Of a stretch of DNA of 64,000 bases, positions 1-13,900 are shown in pieces. The stretch spans positions 1-64,000 of the forward strand of contig JASANG010001006.1 in assembly GCA_030248215.1 (NCBI GenBank), written 5' to 3'. The DNA is from Enoplolaimus lenunculus (taxonomy: Eukaryota; Nematoda; Enoplea; Enoplida; Thoracostomopsidae). Position numbers and translations under genes: made by a program. Numbering within the stretch: position 1 is the first letter of the stretch; every line of letters begins with the position of its first letter. The notes under the pieces were generated by a model. The model saw nothing but the letters and a program-made list of their open reading frames with translations. It did no database searches and had not been told where the DNA came from.

Positions 1-1045
1 TCTTGAAATATAGAAACAAGTGAGTATACATGCAAGAAGCACAAATTGCAGCAAATTCAGTGTCATTTAGTTTGATTTTTTTGTCTAAATATACGCTTAA
101 ATGTCCGGCATCCGCCCTGGCAGTCTCGGTCTCGGCAAGACTCGATATTTGGCAGGTCTCGGTCTCGGTTTTTTAGTATCAGTGGTTTACAACCGAGACC
201 AGAAGTCGATGATTCAACAAATGTATGGCTGCATTGGTGAACTAAGTGATGGCTGATGAATAAAATTACTTAATGAAATTATGAAATTTGATAGTTACGC
301 GGTTTATTATGAGCAGATATTTTACAAAACACAAAAAACTACGAAGAAAGCATTGGAAATAACTTATTTTGAAAATTTTAATTTTTTTCGGTGATGAGCT
401 CAAATTGACCGAGACTGAGGCCTTTCTTGACCGGTCTTGGTAGTCAGGCTTCGGTTTCGATATTTAACGAGACCGTTCATCCCTGGCATCCGCTGGAGCC
501 CGATACTGAAGTATCTGGCTCCTGTCGTGGTTTTTGTTGTATTCGGTTCACCCTTCTTCGTGGGCAAAACCACAGGTACTTGCGTGCAAAAAATATTTTT
601 TCACAACATATACCCAGTAGTTCTAGGTTACGACTGTTTCTCTGCAAAAATATTGTTTGCTGTGAAGAGTGGTCGATTCTGTTTTATCTCACTTCAACAA
701 AATAGGCCAAAAAGTGCTCGTTTAGCAGGCATTTCTCGGATGTATATTAAAACACAACCTTCTTTTCATTTGGGAAATTCTTGGTTCTTTGAAATTAAGA
801 GCGAACCCAATTTTCCTGTTTTTGAACACCACTGTTTGCTGTTAGTATAACAAAGTTAGGGTTGCGTTATACTCGTAGCGCCCTGTCAATAAATGTTTTC
901 GTGAAACGCTGGGCCGCACATCACCGTGCGATGGCGCATGTAAAATTTACGTTTATTTGTGACTCGCGGCGGTGCGGTGTACATTAAATAAAACGCAAGA
1001 GCAATTTTTAAGGGCGGTAAACTATGGAGCGAAATACATTCTTTC
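1..1045. other. Left edge, probably intron of NUP160
   Basis: No exon recognised. It holds a hAT-like element at 116-485 and a GGGTTGCGTTATAC motif near 857 that resembles the ends of the short elements at 31668 and 58048. Confidence 0.5.
116..485 (-). mobile_element. hAT-like MITE, copy A
   Basis: A 370-bp element flanked by the perfect 8-bp duplication GCATCCGC (108-115 and 486-493). It is rich in GGTCTCGG/CCGAGACC units. Its right end CATCCCTG reads CAGGGATG inward, typical of hAT ends; the left end is degenerate. A second copy in the opposite orientation lies at about 21381-21768. Confidence 0.75.
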
Positions 1046-4000
1046 ATGTTCAATTCTACGTTGCCAAAGCTAGCAAAAGATCCGAGAGCTCGAAAATTGT
1101 TTCCGTCGAAATCGCAAATTGCCAAAACATACGCACCATCAATACCATTTTTGCCTGAAATTGTCAATTTTGTTGTATCAAATCTGAGTATTGAGCCTGA
1201 TGTATCGTTGCCGGTCAATGTTCAAAGTGACGAAAGTCGCCAAGGATCTTTAACCGGTGCAACACAGTTTCTTGCAAGTACAGCAGGTCTTGAACTTCTC
1301 GCGGGATGTTTGCGCGAGTATGTGACGGACCGATGCTGTCTTGTACGAAATTTGTACCTGTTGTGTGCGTTGCTTGATGGGGTTATGGCCACAGAGGTAT
1401 GTAAGAGATGGGTTTGGGCAAGTTGTAATTTAGATATATAGATGAATAAATATTGAAAGGAACATAGGTAATAGAGTGTGCAGGCTAGTTTCAGAGTTAC
1501 ATTACATTGCCATAAATCGTTACATCTACAATTACGTCCAGTGGCCCTGAAGTATTTGGTTAGATTCTACTAGAAAACGAATGATTTTCCGTGTATCAAA
1601 CGGTAAAGTCCTATCTTGTTGTAGAGCTGTTACTCCAAACACTTTCCCCCTGATGATCCGCATATTATCGAGATTGCTAATATTGTAAACCAATTACGTT
1701 TGAACTAAAAATCTTGTTGAGTTTTCAAAATTCCAGAAGGGCATTGAAGATTACTAGATTACTAAATCGTATTTAGATATTATTTTATGTTAAACTCCTT
1801 TTGCAGAAAATGTCAGGAGCTTTCTCGTCTGGAATGGCTAAACGTCTCAACCTACTGCATCAGTTGGGGTCTCTGTGGCAAAGTTATGCAGTGATTGATT
1901 GGATTTCAAGGACACTTTTTAATGGTCGCGTATCTGAGAACGAAAGGTTCGTTGTCTTGCTAAATAATCCACTGATATTGTATATTCTGCGTGGAAACGA
2001 AACACGCACTCGTACATATTATAATGTGTCGCTAAATAAATAAATAAGTCACGCGGTCAAGTTTTGTTCAAAATTTTGTTCGAACAACTTGCAACTGCAA
2101 ATAATTCATTAAAAATCATTGCTAGGAATTTAGTTGAGCGAAGCTCGGAGTTTCGCGAAGCATTTTATGTTTTGTACTTGGTTGTCGAAAGGTGGATGTC
2201 CGTCTGTCCGTCCGAAAAGAATATCAGGAACGGCTGAACCGATTTTGATAAACTTTTTTTGTTTGAAAGCCCATTATCCTGGGGTGTTAACCTCGCATTG
2301 GGGTTTGAAAATTTCAAGCCGTTTATTAGCTACAGGCTAATTTGCATAATTAATTAAGCCTAAATTAGGACTTTCCACAATATTTCACTAATTATTACAG
2401 TTAGAAGCCATCTAATTTTAGCATTAAAGGGTTTTTGGGTGCGAGGAATCTCCGTAGACTGTTTACAAATCTCCAAAACGGATAATTGAGCAGTTAGTTA
2501 ATAGATAATTTGCATATTAGCATAGTTTATAAGCCTAAATTAGGACTTTTTACAATATTTCACTAATTATTAAGGTTAAAAGCAATATAATTTCAGCGCT
2601 AAAGGGTTTTTAGGTGCGAGGAATCTGAATAAATTGTTTACAAACGTCTAAAACCAATAATTGAGTAGTTAGCTAATAGATAATTTGCATATTAGCATAG
2701 TTTACAAGCCTAAATTAGGACTTTTTAAATTATTTCAATAATTATTAAGGTTAAAAGCAATATAATTTCAGCACTAAATGGTTTCGGGTGCGAGGAATCT
2801 GAATAAATTGTCTACAAACCTTTAAAGGCGATTATCGAATAGTTAGCTAATAGATAATTTGCATATTACCTAAATTGCTTACGTGTGTTCCAGCTTCGCT
2901 CAATAAATGTAGTCCCACTACGACTGGTTTACATGTGTGACAGGGTGCAAATCGTAACTGGATTATACCGGAATCGGTATAGAAACATTAAATTTATATC
3001 GGAATCGGAACTACAAAATGTGTGACTATACGGATATATAATTTGTATTAACAAGTATAATTTTGACTTAGGGTGTCTTTTTTCTGGCAACAATTTTCAA
3101 AAACGTTGCATGAACAAATTGTGAAAGCGGAGTTGGGCTTCATCGAAAACCGAATCGGTGTATTATATTTGGAGCCAAAATTTTTGCTAAATCTGTTTGA
3201 GTAATACCTGGTGTTCAGCTGGTCAGTCATAACCGCAAATTGAAATTTTTCAGAAATAAGTTTAGTGAGATTACACCTCAATAGTTGCGATCTGTAAACG
3301 TTGCTGTAGAGCTGGATTTTAGTTTTCAACTTTTCACAATTACTTTGATAAAGTAATTATGTGTTGTTCTTTTAGCAAGAACAACGCTGAAATTCTAGCT
3401 CAACTAAATATTGTTGGCACAGTTGTTGATGGAGCCCAGGGTTTGTTTACTTTTTTGTTTAGGTATTGATCAAACAGTTGAACAGAATTTTGGAAATTTT
3501 GCATGATTTCCATAATTTCTGTCAGGAAACAGCTTATGTAGAGCTATTGTTTAAAAACCTATTTCTAACAAGCAGCCTCTAAGATATGAGTACATTTTGA
3601 GGATGATATACTAGCTAAATATTAGGGTTTTACTGGAATTATTGTTCCAACCGAAATTCCTGCAAACACTCAGTTCGTACTCTGGTCAATGATTGTTTTG
3701 ACATTCAGAGATATACGAACAAGAATTTTCAGTTTTGTGGCAAATTTTGCAGAAGCTACTTAAAAATAATGTCTAAAATATTTTAATGTAAAACAGATTA
3801 TTTTCGCAACTTGTATTTGGTCTTCAAATTCAGTACATAAACCATAGTAATTTTGTGTCATACTCAATTAACAATAATCCCGCGATGAAATATTCCTATT
3901 CCGGTTTCTGGTTCTGTTCCGGATCCTGCTCCCTTTGAAAAATAGCTCCTTTTGGAATCCTGCAAAATATTCTCTAATGCCTTATTTTATTGAGTTTTCA

Positions 4001-7000
4001 GACTCGACGTTGTTGCAAAGTTTTATTTCTGGTTCTGATGGACGAGATATAAGACGAGATTTAGCGTTTGTTTTGACCGGCGGAAATAATGTTCAAACTA
4101 CACCTGGTAATGATATGATTGCTAAAGACCAACGGCAAAGTTTTTCAATGGACACTGATGATGATAATGATGATGATTATGAAATCGGCAGAGAAGATGA
4201 GCACGCATCTCGATTGGCGACAAAAGTTCCGCCGACAAATGCGCGGGAACATCAGCCAGCCGCAATGGACGTTGATGTGAGCACTGTGATTCCGTTTGAA
4301 CGTTGTTTTAGTACGTTAATGGTGCTGGTGTGCAAAACGATGTAAGTTTTACGGTTGTTGAAAGAGGTTACCGGTTTTGAGTTGCTCGTTTGGTGTAGGC
4401 AGCTGGGCGGAACCAGAACTTTTTCATACCGGAAACAGTACCGGATAGTAGCTAATAAATAACTCATGATTAAAAAAATTTTAGTAGTGCTTCCTCGCAG
4501 AGGTTTTTCCGTATTTGTTATCAAATTATTTTAACAGGCAACATTTTGCTGCTTAAATCGAAGGACTAAATCCCACGTATCTTGTAGTACCAAACTCACG
4601 GTATATAGAGCCACTGTAGCGAAAAGTTTGCACGGCTGCGTAGCTCAGTGGTTTGAGCGGCGGACCGGTAATCCCCTACCTCATCCGCGGCAAAATTTTC
4701 GTGAAGGGCTTTATGGTACTGCTTAACATAGAATATTCTCCGAAATAATTGCTAATGCCTAGAATACCAAAAAGTCTGGTGGAAAAACTAACGGATTTAA
4801 TGCCGGAACTGAGATTTCGGTTAGCGTTTCAGAAATTAATTTTTGGGGCGTGCACTTTGTAGAATGAAGAAATTAATAAATGTGAACTAGAACTAACTGC
4901 TAATCGCAACGTTAGTTTTTTGTTTTAGATGGCCGTCATCGACCACATTACGATTCCCGTTGTTTTTGGTACGCAACTGTCAGTATGCGAATTTAATAGT
5001 AAGTTTCGAATTACTTTTAGAACATTTTTTTTTGTCATTCTTCTATATCTATGGTGTGGCACAGGTTGCAACCCAATATTAATATTTTTACGGGAACCGG
5101 ATAAAAAAGATATATAGCATCAAATCTTTGCACTGTTAGTTGTTAGATGTATTTGATCTGCGCAAGTTTATGCTTACAAAAGTAAGATTAGTAGTTGTTG
5201 TTTTGATTTTTGCCCCTGCCATCGGCCGGAGACTCTTGTTTCCGTTTGCGGTAGTTTAAAAAATGTTAGCACATTCATGCAGCCAATCAGTAGCTCTACT
5301 CCTGTAACTCAGCCCAACGGCACCTTGCTACGCACTGCGCCGAGATTACGCACCCACTGCGCCGAGATTACGCCTACAATTTCGACCATTTTTTGAAGCA
5401 TTACTCGCAGTTTCGCTCACTGTAGGCCGAACCAGAGGTCAGTTTTGAGACATGTGGAGTAAAAGTTTATCATCTAACTTAGCAGGCAAGCTCATAGCAA
5501 TAAGAAATATATACACATGGCGAAGGAACTGTTATTAGCCCACGGTGCAACGATTTCTTTCAGTTGGACCTAAACGTATGATTCCATATGAAATTACAGC
5601 ACGCCAATAACCGAACACATAAAACAGATCTCTAGCGTACACTTTTCAACCAGTCGTAGTGGGACTACATTTATTGAGCGAAGCTCGAACACACGTAAGA
5701 AATTAAGGTAATATGAAAGTTAGTTATTAGCTAACTATTCATATATCGGTTTTGGAGGTTTGTAAGCAATTTCCTCAGATTCCGCGCACCCAATAACCCT
5801 TCAGCCACCCTAATAATTTTTGGAATAATTTCAAAAGTCCTAATTTTGTCTTGTCAGTTAAGCTAATATGCAAATTAGCAATTAGCTAACTATTCAATTA
5901 TCGGTTTTGGAGGTTTGTAAACAATTTATTCAGATTCCTCGCACCCCAAAACCTTCAGTTAACGCTAATAATTATTGAAATAATTTAAAAAGTCCTAGTT
6001 TTGTCTTGTCAATTAAGCTAATATGCAAATTAGCTATTAGCTAACTATTCAATTATCGGTTTTGGATGTTTGTAAACTATTTATTCAAATTCCTCGCACC
6101 TAAAACCCCGTTTGGGCTGAAATTATATTGCTTTTAACCTTAATAATTAGTGAAATATTGTCAAATGTCCTAATTTAGGCTTATAAACTATGTTAATATG
6201 CAAATTATCAATTAGCTAACTTCTCAATTAGCGGTTTTGATGGTTTGTAAACAGTCTACGTAGATTCCTCGCACCCAAAAACCCTTTAAGCTAAAATTAA
6301 ATTGCTTCTAACTGTAATAATTAGTGAAATATTATGGAAAGTCCTAATTTAGGCTTATTTAATTATGCAAATTAGCCTGTAGCTACTAAACGGCTTGCAA
6401 TTTCAAAACCCCAATGCGAGGTTAACACCCCAGGATAATTGGCTTTCAAACAAAAAAAGTTTATCAAAATCGGTTCAGCCGTTCCTGAGATTCTTTTCGG
6501 ACGGACAGACGGACGCACGGACGTCCACCTTTCGACCCCCAAGTACAAAACATAAGACGCTTCGCGAAACTCCGAGCTTCGCTCAATAATTGTGGTAACA
6601 TCACTTAGCGTTTCATGTTAAAAAAGTTTGTATTCTTGCATAGGATGGATTTCGGTACATTCTGCTATATTAACAAAACGTCAAAAACTGGTAACGGAGT
6701 TGCGGATAAACTGCTGGGTTTTTACTAATACTAAATATGGATGCTGTCTTCAGAGAAAAATTCTTGTATTTTCTTGCATGAGACTGAGACTTGCACCAGT
6801 AGCTTTAATTGACGTAATTCTAAGCGATATGTAACTTTTTCGTTCCTGGTTCTTATCTATCGAGTAGAGTAGCGGTGACCAGAATTTTAGTCAAAATTTC
6901 TTGTTCATTATTAATTCTGAATGAAAAACTAAAGCATATTGACCTGCCCGGAAAGGAAATTGCAGCAATTCGTTAAATGTGTTCACTAGTAAAACAGTTT

Positions 7001-7960
7001 CATGAGATTCGGAACCAGAACAGTGAATATCCGGTAGGTTTATGCCGGATAGGGGAGTCGGATAGCGGATACAGATATCGGTTTTTGCCTGATATTAAGC
7101 GTATCAATTGTTTAGTTATAGGTACCAATAAATCCTTAACCTAAGTATGAGGTTGATTTAGTTGAAATTTGAATTTAATTCTTGTCATTTTTAACGCCAA
7201 TCGTTGCGTTCTTGGCTTTATGTTTAGGAATACTGTCGTCGTGTCACGTTTCTTGGCGACAGTCATATTCTGAATTCGTGCCTGTCATTTTTTAACGCAT
7301 GCGCTCAACTTCATTTGAGCAATTTTGAGTTGGTAAGTCAAGGATTAAAGTTGATCATTGTTATTTTCAATACTTCAATTTCAATGTTAAAGTACAGGTT
7401 TAAGCTAACAGTCATAAGTCATACTAGGCAACGGGTTTTAATGCACGCAACCAGCGCCAACATATTTTCCGCAATAGTAACGCCACCGAACCGAAAATCT
7501 TATACAATGTATTAGCTAAATCTATACAAATTATATTTAAAACTATAAAAATTCAGTAATAATTTGCATAGATATATAAAATCAGCTGGAACACTACTCA
7601 AAGCAGTATGTCGGACGTTCATAACGGTTTGGATAAAAACAGCACTACTGTCAGATCAGTAGGTTTGCATTCTCGCGAATATTCTCGCTGCGTTGTTGAT
7701 ATGAATACATTTGACTTAATGGTTTTTTATATAGGCGTACAAGTTGTTCTTGGATGCGAGCCAAACGGTTTGCACTGATCAGTCGTTGCTTGCTCGTTTG
7801 ATGTATTTGGCCAATCCAGAATTTGGTACCGATGATAAGATGACCGCGTATTTTTTGAAGGTTATTTGGTTTATTATGCTATAGTAATAATATGAATGTT
7901 ATTATTATTATTATTATTTATTATTATTATTGTTGTTGTTGTTGTAGTTGTTGTTGTTGG

Positions 7961-7994
<34 letters not shown>

Positions 7995-10900
7995 GGTGTT
8001 GGTGTTTGTTGTTTGTTGTTATATTTTAAGTTTACCAAATAGCCCAGTGTCACAGACATAAATTAAGTTTTGGTAATTTGGCAGCATTGGATGGAGTTAT
8101 CATAATATGTTTCATTGCAGAGGTATCACTAGAAGCTCTATTTTAACAAACATTTACCTGCCTTGTTTTTCAATAAACTAAAACCTTTATTGTAAACTTT
8201 CGGCTTAAAATCAAAGCTACCAAAAGGTCAAACCTCTACTTAAAAAAAATAAGGCTTACGCGATGTCTCTGCAGCCCAGCCATTTCCGTTCATTCAGTAA
8301 CGTCAGATGCTGACTTCCGTTCAATTATTCATTTACCGGCAAAATTAATTTTGCAGATCGTTCGAATTTTGGAATCGTTTGGATGTACTCAATTAGTAGT
8401 TCGTTTTGTAGAAGCTGGTTTAAGACAACTAGAACCCGACAACCCAAATCTGGTAAGCTTAACAAATTTGTGGCAAGCTACAATACGACGAAATGTCGTG
8501 TAGTTTAATTTTGTTGCAAATTGTTGCGGTCTAAAATTGTCAACTTTTGTTTTCGATGGTTGGTAGATTGCGCCGGGTTCGACCGGATACCAAAACGTAC
8601 GGGATTCTGAGCCAGATATAGTGTAATTATTGGTTTTAATATCAACTTTGTCTCCTAATTTACGTTTTTCTGCCTTTTCGAACTAACGACACTGCGAAAC
8701 ATTGTGATTTTGCTCATGAATATAGTTTAATAGCTGTGTTATTTTTTGCGCATGAAATATTCAGTAAATTTTTCAGGGCATTTTGTAAAAAATTTACAAT
8801 TCTGATTTCAGCAAACGTTCTGGTCACTTTTATTCAAGTGTCATTTGACCCAAAAGAATTACGGAGATGCATTCGCGGCACTTCAATCAAATCCAGATAT
8901 TAGCAGGTTGGTTTAGTATAACTTTTATCAGCAGACGATATGCACCAGTAAAATTTTAAAAAGTTAGCAGAAATCATGAAACGTGTAAATTCTGCACACT
9001 TATAACAAAATTAATATATTGCGAACAAAAACAATCGAAAAGTACGTTTGATTTTGTCATTTTTACATTGGATTTCATTTATTTGTTTTGGTAAAAGTAT
9101 TGATATTCGGTGTTAGACGGTCTTTTTGTTCCTGATTTAGCGTTGGCATAAAAAAAATCGGGAACACAACTTTAAGAGTGGAATATTTATGATAGCCTGT
9201 TAGATATTCAAGAGATTGAACAAATTTTACAGATTATACCCCTCCAAATGAAATCCCGGCTAGCTAGGATTCTGCATATGTTACTGGGAAAGTTGATATT
9301 TAGGAAATAAATGTGCTACTTTTTATTCACATCTTTTCAGCCGACGGTCTTGTTTACGTCAATTTATTGTAACACTAATTGATGACAAGCAGGTGTCGCT
9401 TTTGACCAGTACGAATTATGGCAAACTAGAACAAGATGTAAGTTTTCAGTATTGCGCAAGTATAACACCGCACCCGGATGTGCAAACGGAATTCCGGTTC
9501 TGGAAAAGCGATAAAATAGCTTTAAAAGTGAATTTTTTGATAACAAGTATTTTTTGTTTTGCCGTTCCGGCTCCGGTATTTTATAATTCCGGTTGCATTC
9601 TGTTTACCGTTGTTTAATAAGGGACATCATTGTGTATAAAGTCCGAAAAATTGAAACCATCATACAACTGCCATGGAACTGGTTTACTTACTTTACACTT
9701 TTTTCATTATACGTTTGTTGTAAATTTTTGCATGTTTTCATGTGCGTTCACATTCATATTAGGTCATATAACGCTGAAAAACATGATAAACATGGTTAGT
9801 GTTATTTTAGTACCGTAACAGTATCTCAGCGTATTCCTGGACCTAAGCCTAAGCTTAATCATCAGTGTAAAATAAGTCTAACAAAGCCTTTTATTTTATA
9901 GTATCTCAGGAAATTGGATGCCTTTAAAACTAACATAAGCCAAAAAAATATTTTACCTGAACGCAAAGGTACAAAAACGTAGAATAGTGGAATAGGGTTG
10001 TTGTCAAAGGTTTCAAAAATTCATCGGCGTGAAATGTTAAGCTTCGTCACATAAACACTTTGGATACCTTAGGCCATTTAAGGAAGAATTGTTAGCAACG
10101 TTCTTATTTGAATGCAATTTAGTATTAGATTTGAATTAATTATCCAGGCAGGATATTAAATCATCTGACTCCGGCATTTTTTGTTTATAGATCGCATCCT
10201 GAATATAGTAGTGAAAGCTTCACAGTCAGCACAACAATGCCTTCACGTTTTATTTTCAGTCATTTATTTAACGTTTTTATACATGTATCGATGGTGGTTT
10301 CAAGGTTTCGTTTCGGAGGTGGTGGGCCTTTGATTGATTTCATTTTTGCTTTCTAAATCTTGTTTGAACGGTCACTTAATTTATCCAGTTAATAATTCAA
10401 GTGTCTACGAAGTATTTTGGGGTAAACGGCTGCCCAGGACGTTCCTTTAAGTTATGAACTCCCCACGATATATGTATATTGCTTGTTTAAGGTGACAAAT
10501 ATTTTGGAATCACGGGCGCACGCGATGGATTTGAAAACGAATAGTCTTTACGAGATTATGTATGTGTTTTTCACTCACCGCAAAAATTATCGCAAAGGTA
10601 AGATTTTGAATAGTTTCGCTATATTTCAGCTTTAGTGTCCCTTGCGCCAATGCATGGTGCCGCTTCTCATGGATAAAATAAAATTCTTAAAACGACGCGC
10701 GCGTATTGAAAATTTAAATAATGACGCGTAACGCTGCATGGCGAGTATCGTATATAATCAGCGTCGGACGGTATTTAAATTGCTGAAATTATTGCCAAAA
10801 AAATTTCAGTCGAAAGAAAGCCGTTTATAGCGACAGTCTAAATGTATGAATACTGTCGCTTTTTGCAGAAGATCAAGTAGATTTAGTGTATGTTATTATG

Positions 10901-13900
10901 TAGGTTTTTTACTAATCAGCCTTAATTTATTTAGCGGCACATTGTATGTACGAGTGTGCACTTCGATTACGCGCAGAATATCCTGCATCAGTGAATTATT
11001 TGGAGCGACAACAACGATGTTTTAATACGGCGATTTGTGCTCTACAATTGGTAGATATCGATTATAAATGGTTGATAAGGCCCCGGATTGCTCGTCTAGG
11101 AAATGTGGAGCCGTTGGATCAGTCTGAAGATGAAGAGCCAAAGGTAATTTAGGGTTGCAATAGGTTCGCCTATCTGATTTTTGTTTCCTTGTACAAGTTG
11201 CGCAGGCTATAAGTTGTGACTTGTGTTAATTTAGGCAGAAACTCACTGATTGCAGAGTTCCAGCAGGCACTAAGTGTTAGTAGAACGAGAATAGGAATTG
11301 TGGTTTTGCAGGTTGGCCGGAACAGGAATTTCGGTGGAACCTTTTTAATTGGTTGAGAATACCGCGAGTTTCCCGGTTAGGAAATGTTGATCAACTAACG
11401 CACAGTGAAGATGAAGAGACAAAGATAGGTTACATAGTAGTAATTCGCATGTCTGGCTTTGTTGCGTTGCAGATAGTTGCTCAGGCTGTTGCTTGAAATT
11501 TGTATGGTGATCAATGGCGTGGCTAAATTGTCTGTGATGGTGAATCAGTGTTAATTAATATAAGGATAGAACTGACTGCTAGTGAGGAACCATAAAAACC
11601 CTTTGAGCAGAGGATTGTGTATTCTTTAATTGTAAGAACACCTGGAAATTGGCTATAAAATGCTGTATTATGGTGAGTTTGAACGGATTTGATGAAAAAA
11701 ATATGCCGCTTGGCTTTGATGTGTGAACTTCATTTACTGTGAGATTGGGTTGGAAGGCAAACTTTATTTGAGAAATTAAAAATAGTTCGACGGAGGTTCC
11801 GCTAGAAAACGTTGCGGAGTCGGTGGAAATAGTTGTCGGGACCGGAAACGGATACAACTTCGGGATGTACTATAAAAGCATATTACGGTTTCTACAAACC
11901 ACAAATCAGTTGACTTTTAATATCAGGATGCCATCGGATATCTGGTTCTGGTTTAATCTCAGACAAGAAACTTATATAACTTAACGGATATCTACGGTTG
12001 CAGCGCCGAGTACCATAAAGCAGCTTGATAAATGAACATATTTAACATCTTGCTGCGATTATCTTCCAGTGCAAGTAAAAAGCTGTTAAGTCATCACTCA
12101 CTGAAATAAAATGAAAACTCTAACCTAACAATTAACTTTAATTCAGTATTTTGCGTAACTCAATTACTTTAAACTGTGCATATTTACATGCTATATCCGG
12201 TTAATATTCGGATCCGATAAAAATCAATATGCGGTTCCGGTATCGTGTAAAGTGACAATAACTCGCAGAAACGGTGGAAATCACAAAATCTCGTTACAAT
12301 TTTATTTCTGGTTAAGATATGTTTCGGCAGTAATTCTCTGAGGGAGACATCGCTAGTGAGAAGCTAAAGGAAAATATTGTGGTGTTTTGTTACGCAAACT
12401 TTCAAATTTAATCATCATTACTAGAAAGGTTATAATATTTCACTGCATCATCTTACACCTTAAAAAAGTCTTAAAATCCCTTTTGGACAACCATCTCAAA
12501 TTGGCGGGTCATCTTTAAACCCACCCCTAAACCTGGTGCATTATTTCTATTGTGTTGCAAATTGAACGGCGTTATATTTTAGCACTATGCCAAAATGTCG
12601 CTTCTCCGAACGATGCCTGTGATTAAAAGTTAGTCTCTTTTCATTATTTAGTCTGTAAGATAAAATTGAACTAATTTTTCACTTGTTTAGTTGATAAAAC
12701 AAAATTTAATTAAATTATTAACGTTTCTGAAAGTTCGTCATGAAATAATAGTAAAATGGCTCTTATCACAGCTCCACAAAAATCAACTATATTACGTATC
12801 CTAAGAAGGTTTCTACTGTGTCAAATAATACGTTTGTTCCACTCTAAAAACAATGACATCTAAATTATATAAGTTTTGCTGTATTGTGGATTTTGGTTAA
12901 ATCTATCGGTACTCGTATAACAATTTTTTTAAATAAATTCAAAGCATGGGAAGAGGAATTTGCTTGCCATTCGTTTACGTACTACGTAACAATCGTATCT
13001 ACATGGCGTTAAGCAAATAAGGTAGCAATTTAGAATGCAAGCAACTGCATAACTGCATCGATGTTTGTTTGAACACAAGTCGAGGTTACTCTTTATGCGT
13101 CTGTGCTAACTAGCTAAACTTAATGGAGGTCGTGTTTATTGAAGATCTTAAACTGCATAAACCAATAAATTACAAACTTTCGTTTTGCACGCTGATGTTT
13201 ATTTAAATATCTAAGTTGGTTCATACATTCAAGATTTCAAACGGTAAAAGTGTGCGAAAGATGCAAAAGAGGTTGAAAGTATTACTAGTTACAAGTTGGA
13301 GGGTTTGTATACGGAAATGTATAATTTCAGAACTTTTAAAAGTTACTCAACTTGTTTTTGTTTCAGATTCAACCAGCGCTGTCGAAGTGATCGAATTTGA
13401 CGACTTGCGACGAGAGGCTCTGCTGGTGGATGTGAAATTGACAATTGTCAATGCTGACCCTGTAGCACCTGGTAAGTAGTTTAAATTTTTGATTAAAGCG
13501 AAGTTAGTTGTAATACTAGTTATGAGTGCTTACTTGGGTCTTGGTACTCTGAGTTCAAAGTCTAAGCTTACGTTAATAGAAATATTCGGTGTAGCTGTGC
13601 AAATTTTTGTGTGGTTCCTAAGATGGAAACTTTAGCTGACGCATTCAAGTTTCGCTTTTCTTGAGTTGCTTTTTTGCGTACTAGAAGGCAATATTCTGTT
13701 ATTCAACATGTATGTAACATGACATTTTTTTTGTCTAGTGTTCATTTTTAGTTGAAAGTTTACGATTTAGTGATATTCTGGACGGATTATTGGCAGCTTG
13801 TGAGTTTGATTTGGCAATCGCTTTCACTAAAGCATTTGATCTGCCGGTTACTCGTGTGCTAGAATCATTGGCATTAAGGTGAGTAAGAATGTGTTAGTCA

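Noticed and set aside
427-850. Two overlapping plus-strand open frames
   Set aside because: They start inside the hAT-like element at 116-485, lack ATG starts and show no domain; composition is that of intron DNA.
886-1218. Minus-strand frame opposite the first NUP160 exon
   Set aside because: It overlaps a plus-strand exon that fits NUP160 by donor, phase and hydrophobic pattern, and has no recognised domain.
6628-6834. Candidate NUP160 exon after CTTGCATAG
   Set aside because: Wrong phase and no similarity; 7228-7332 fits phase, splice sites and the expected block much better.
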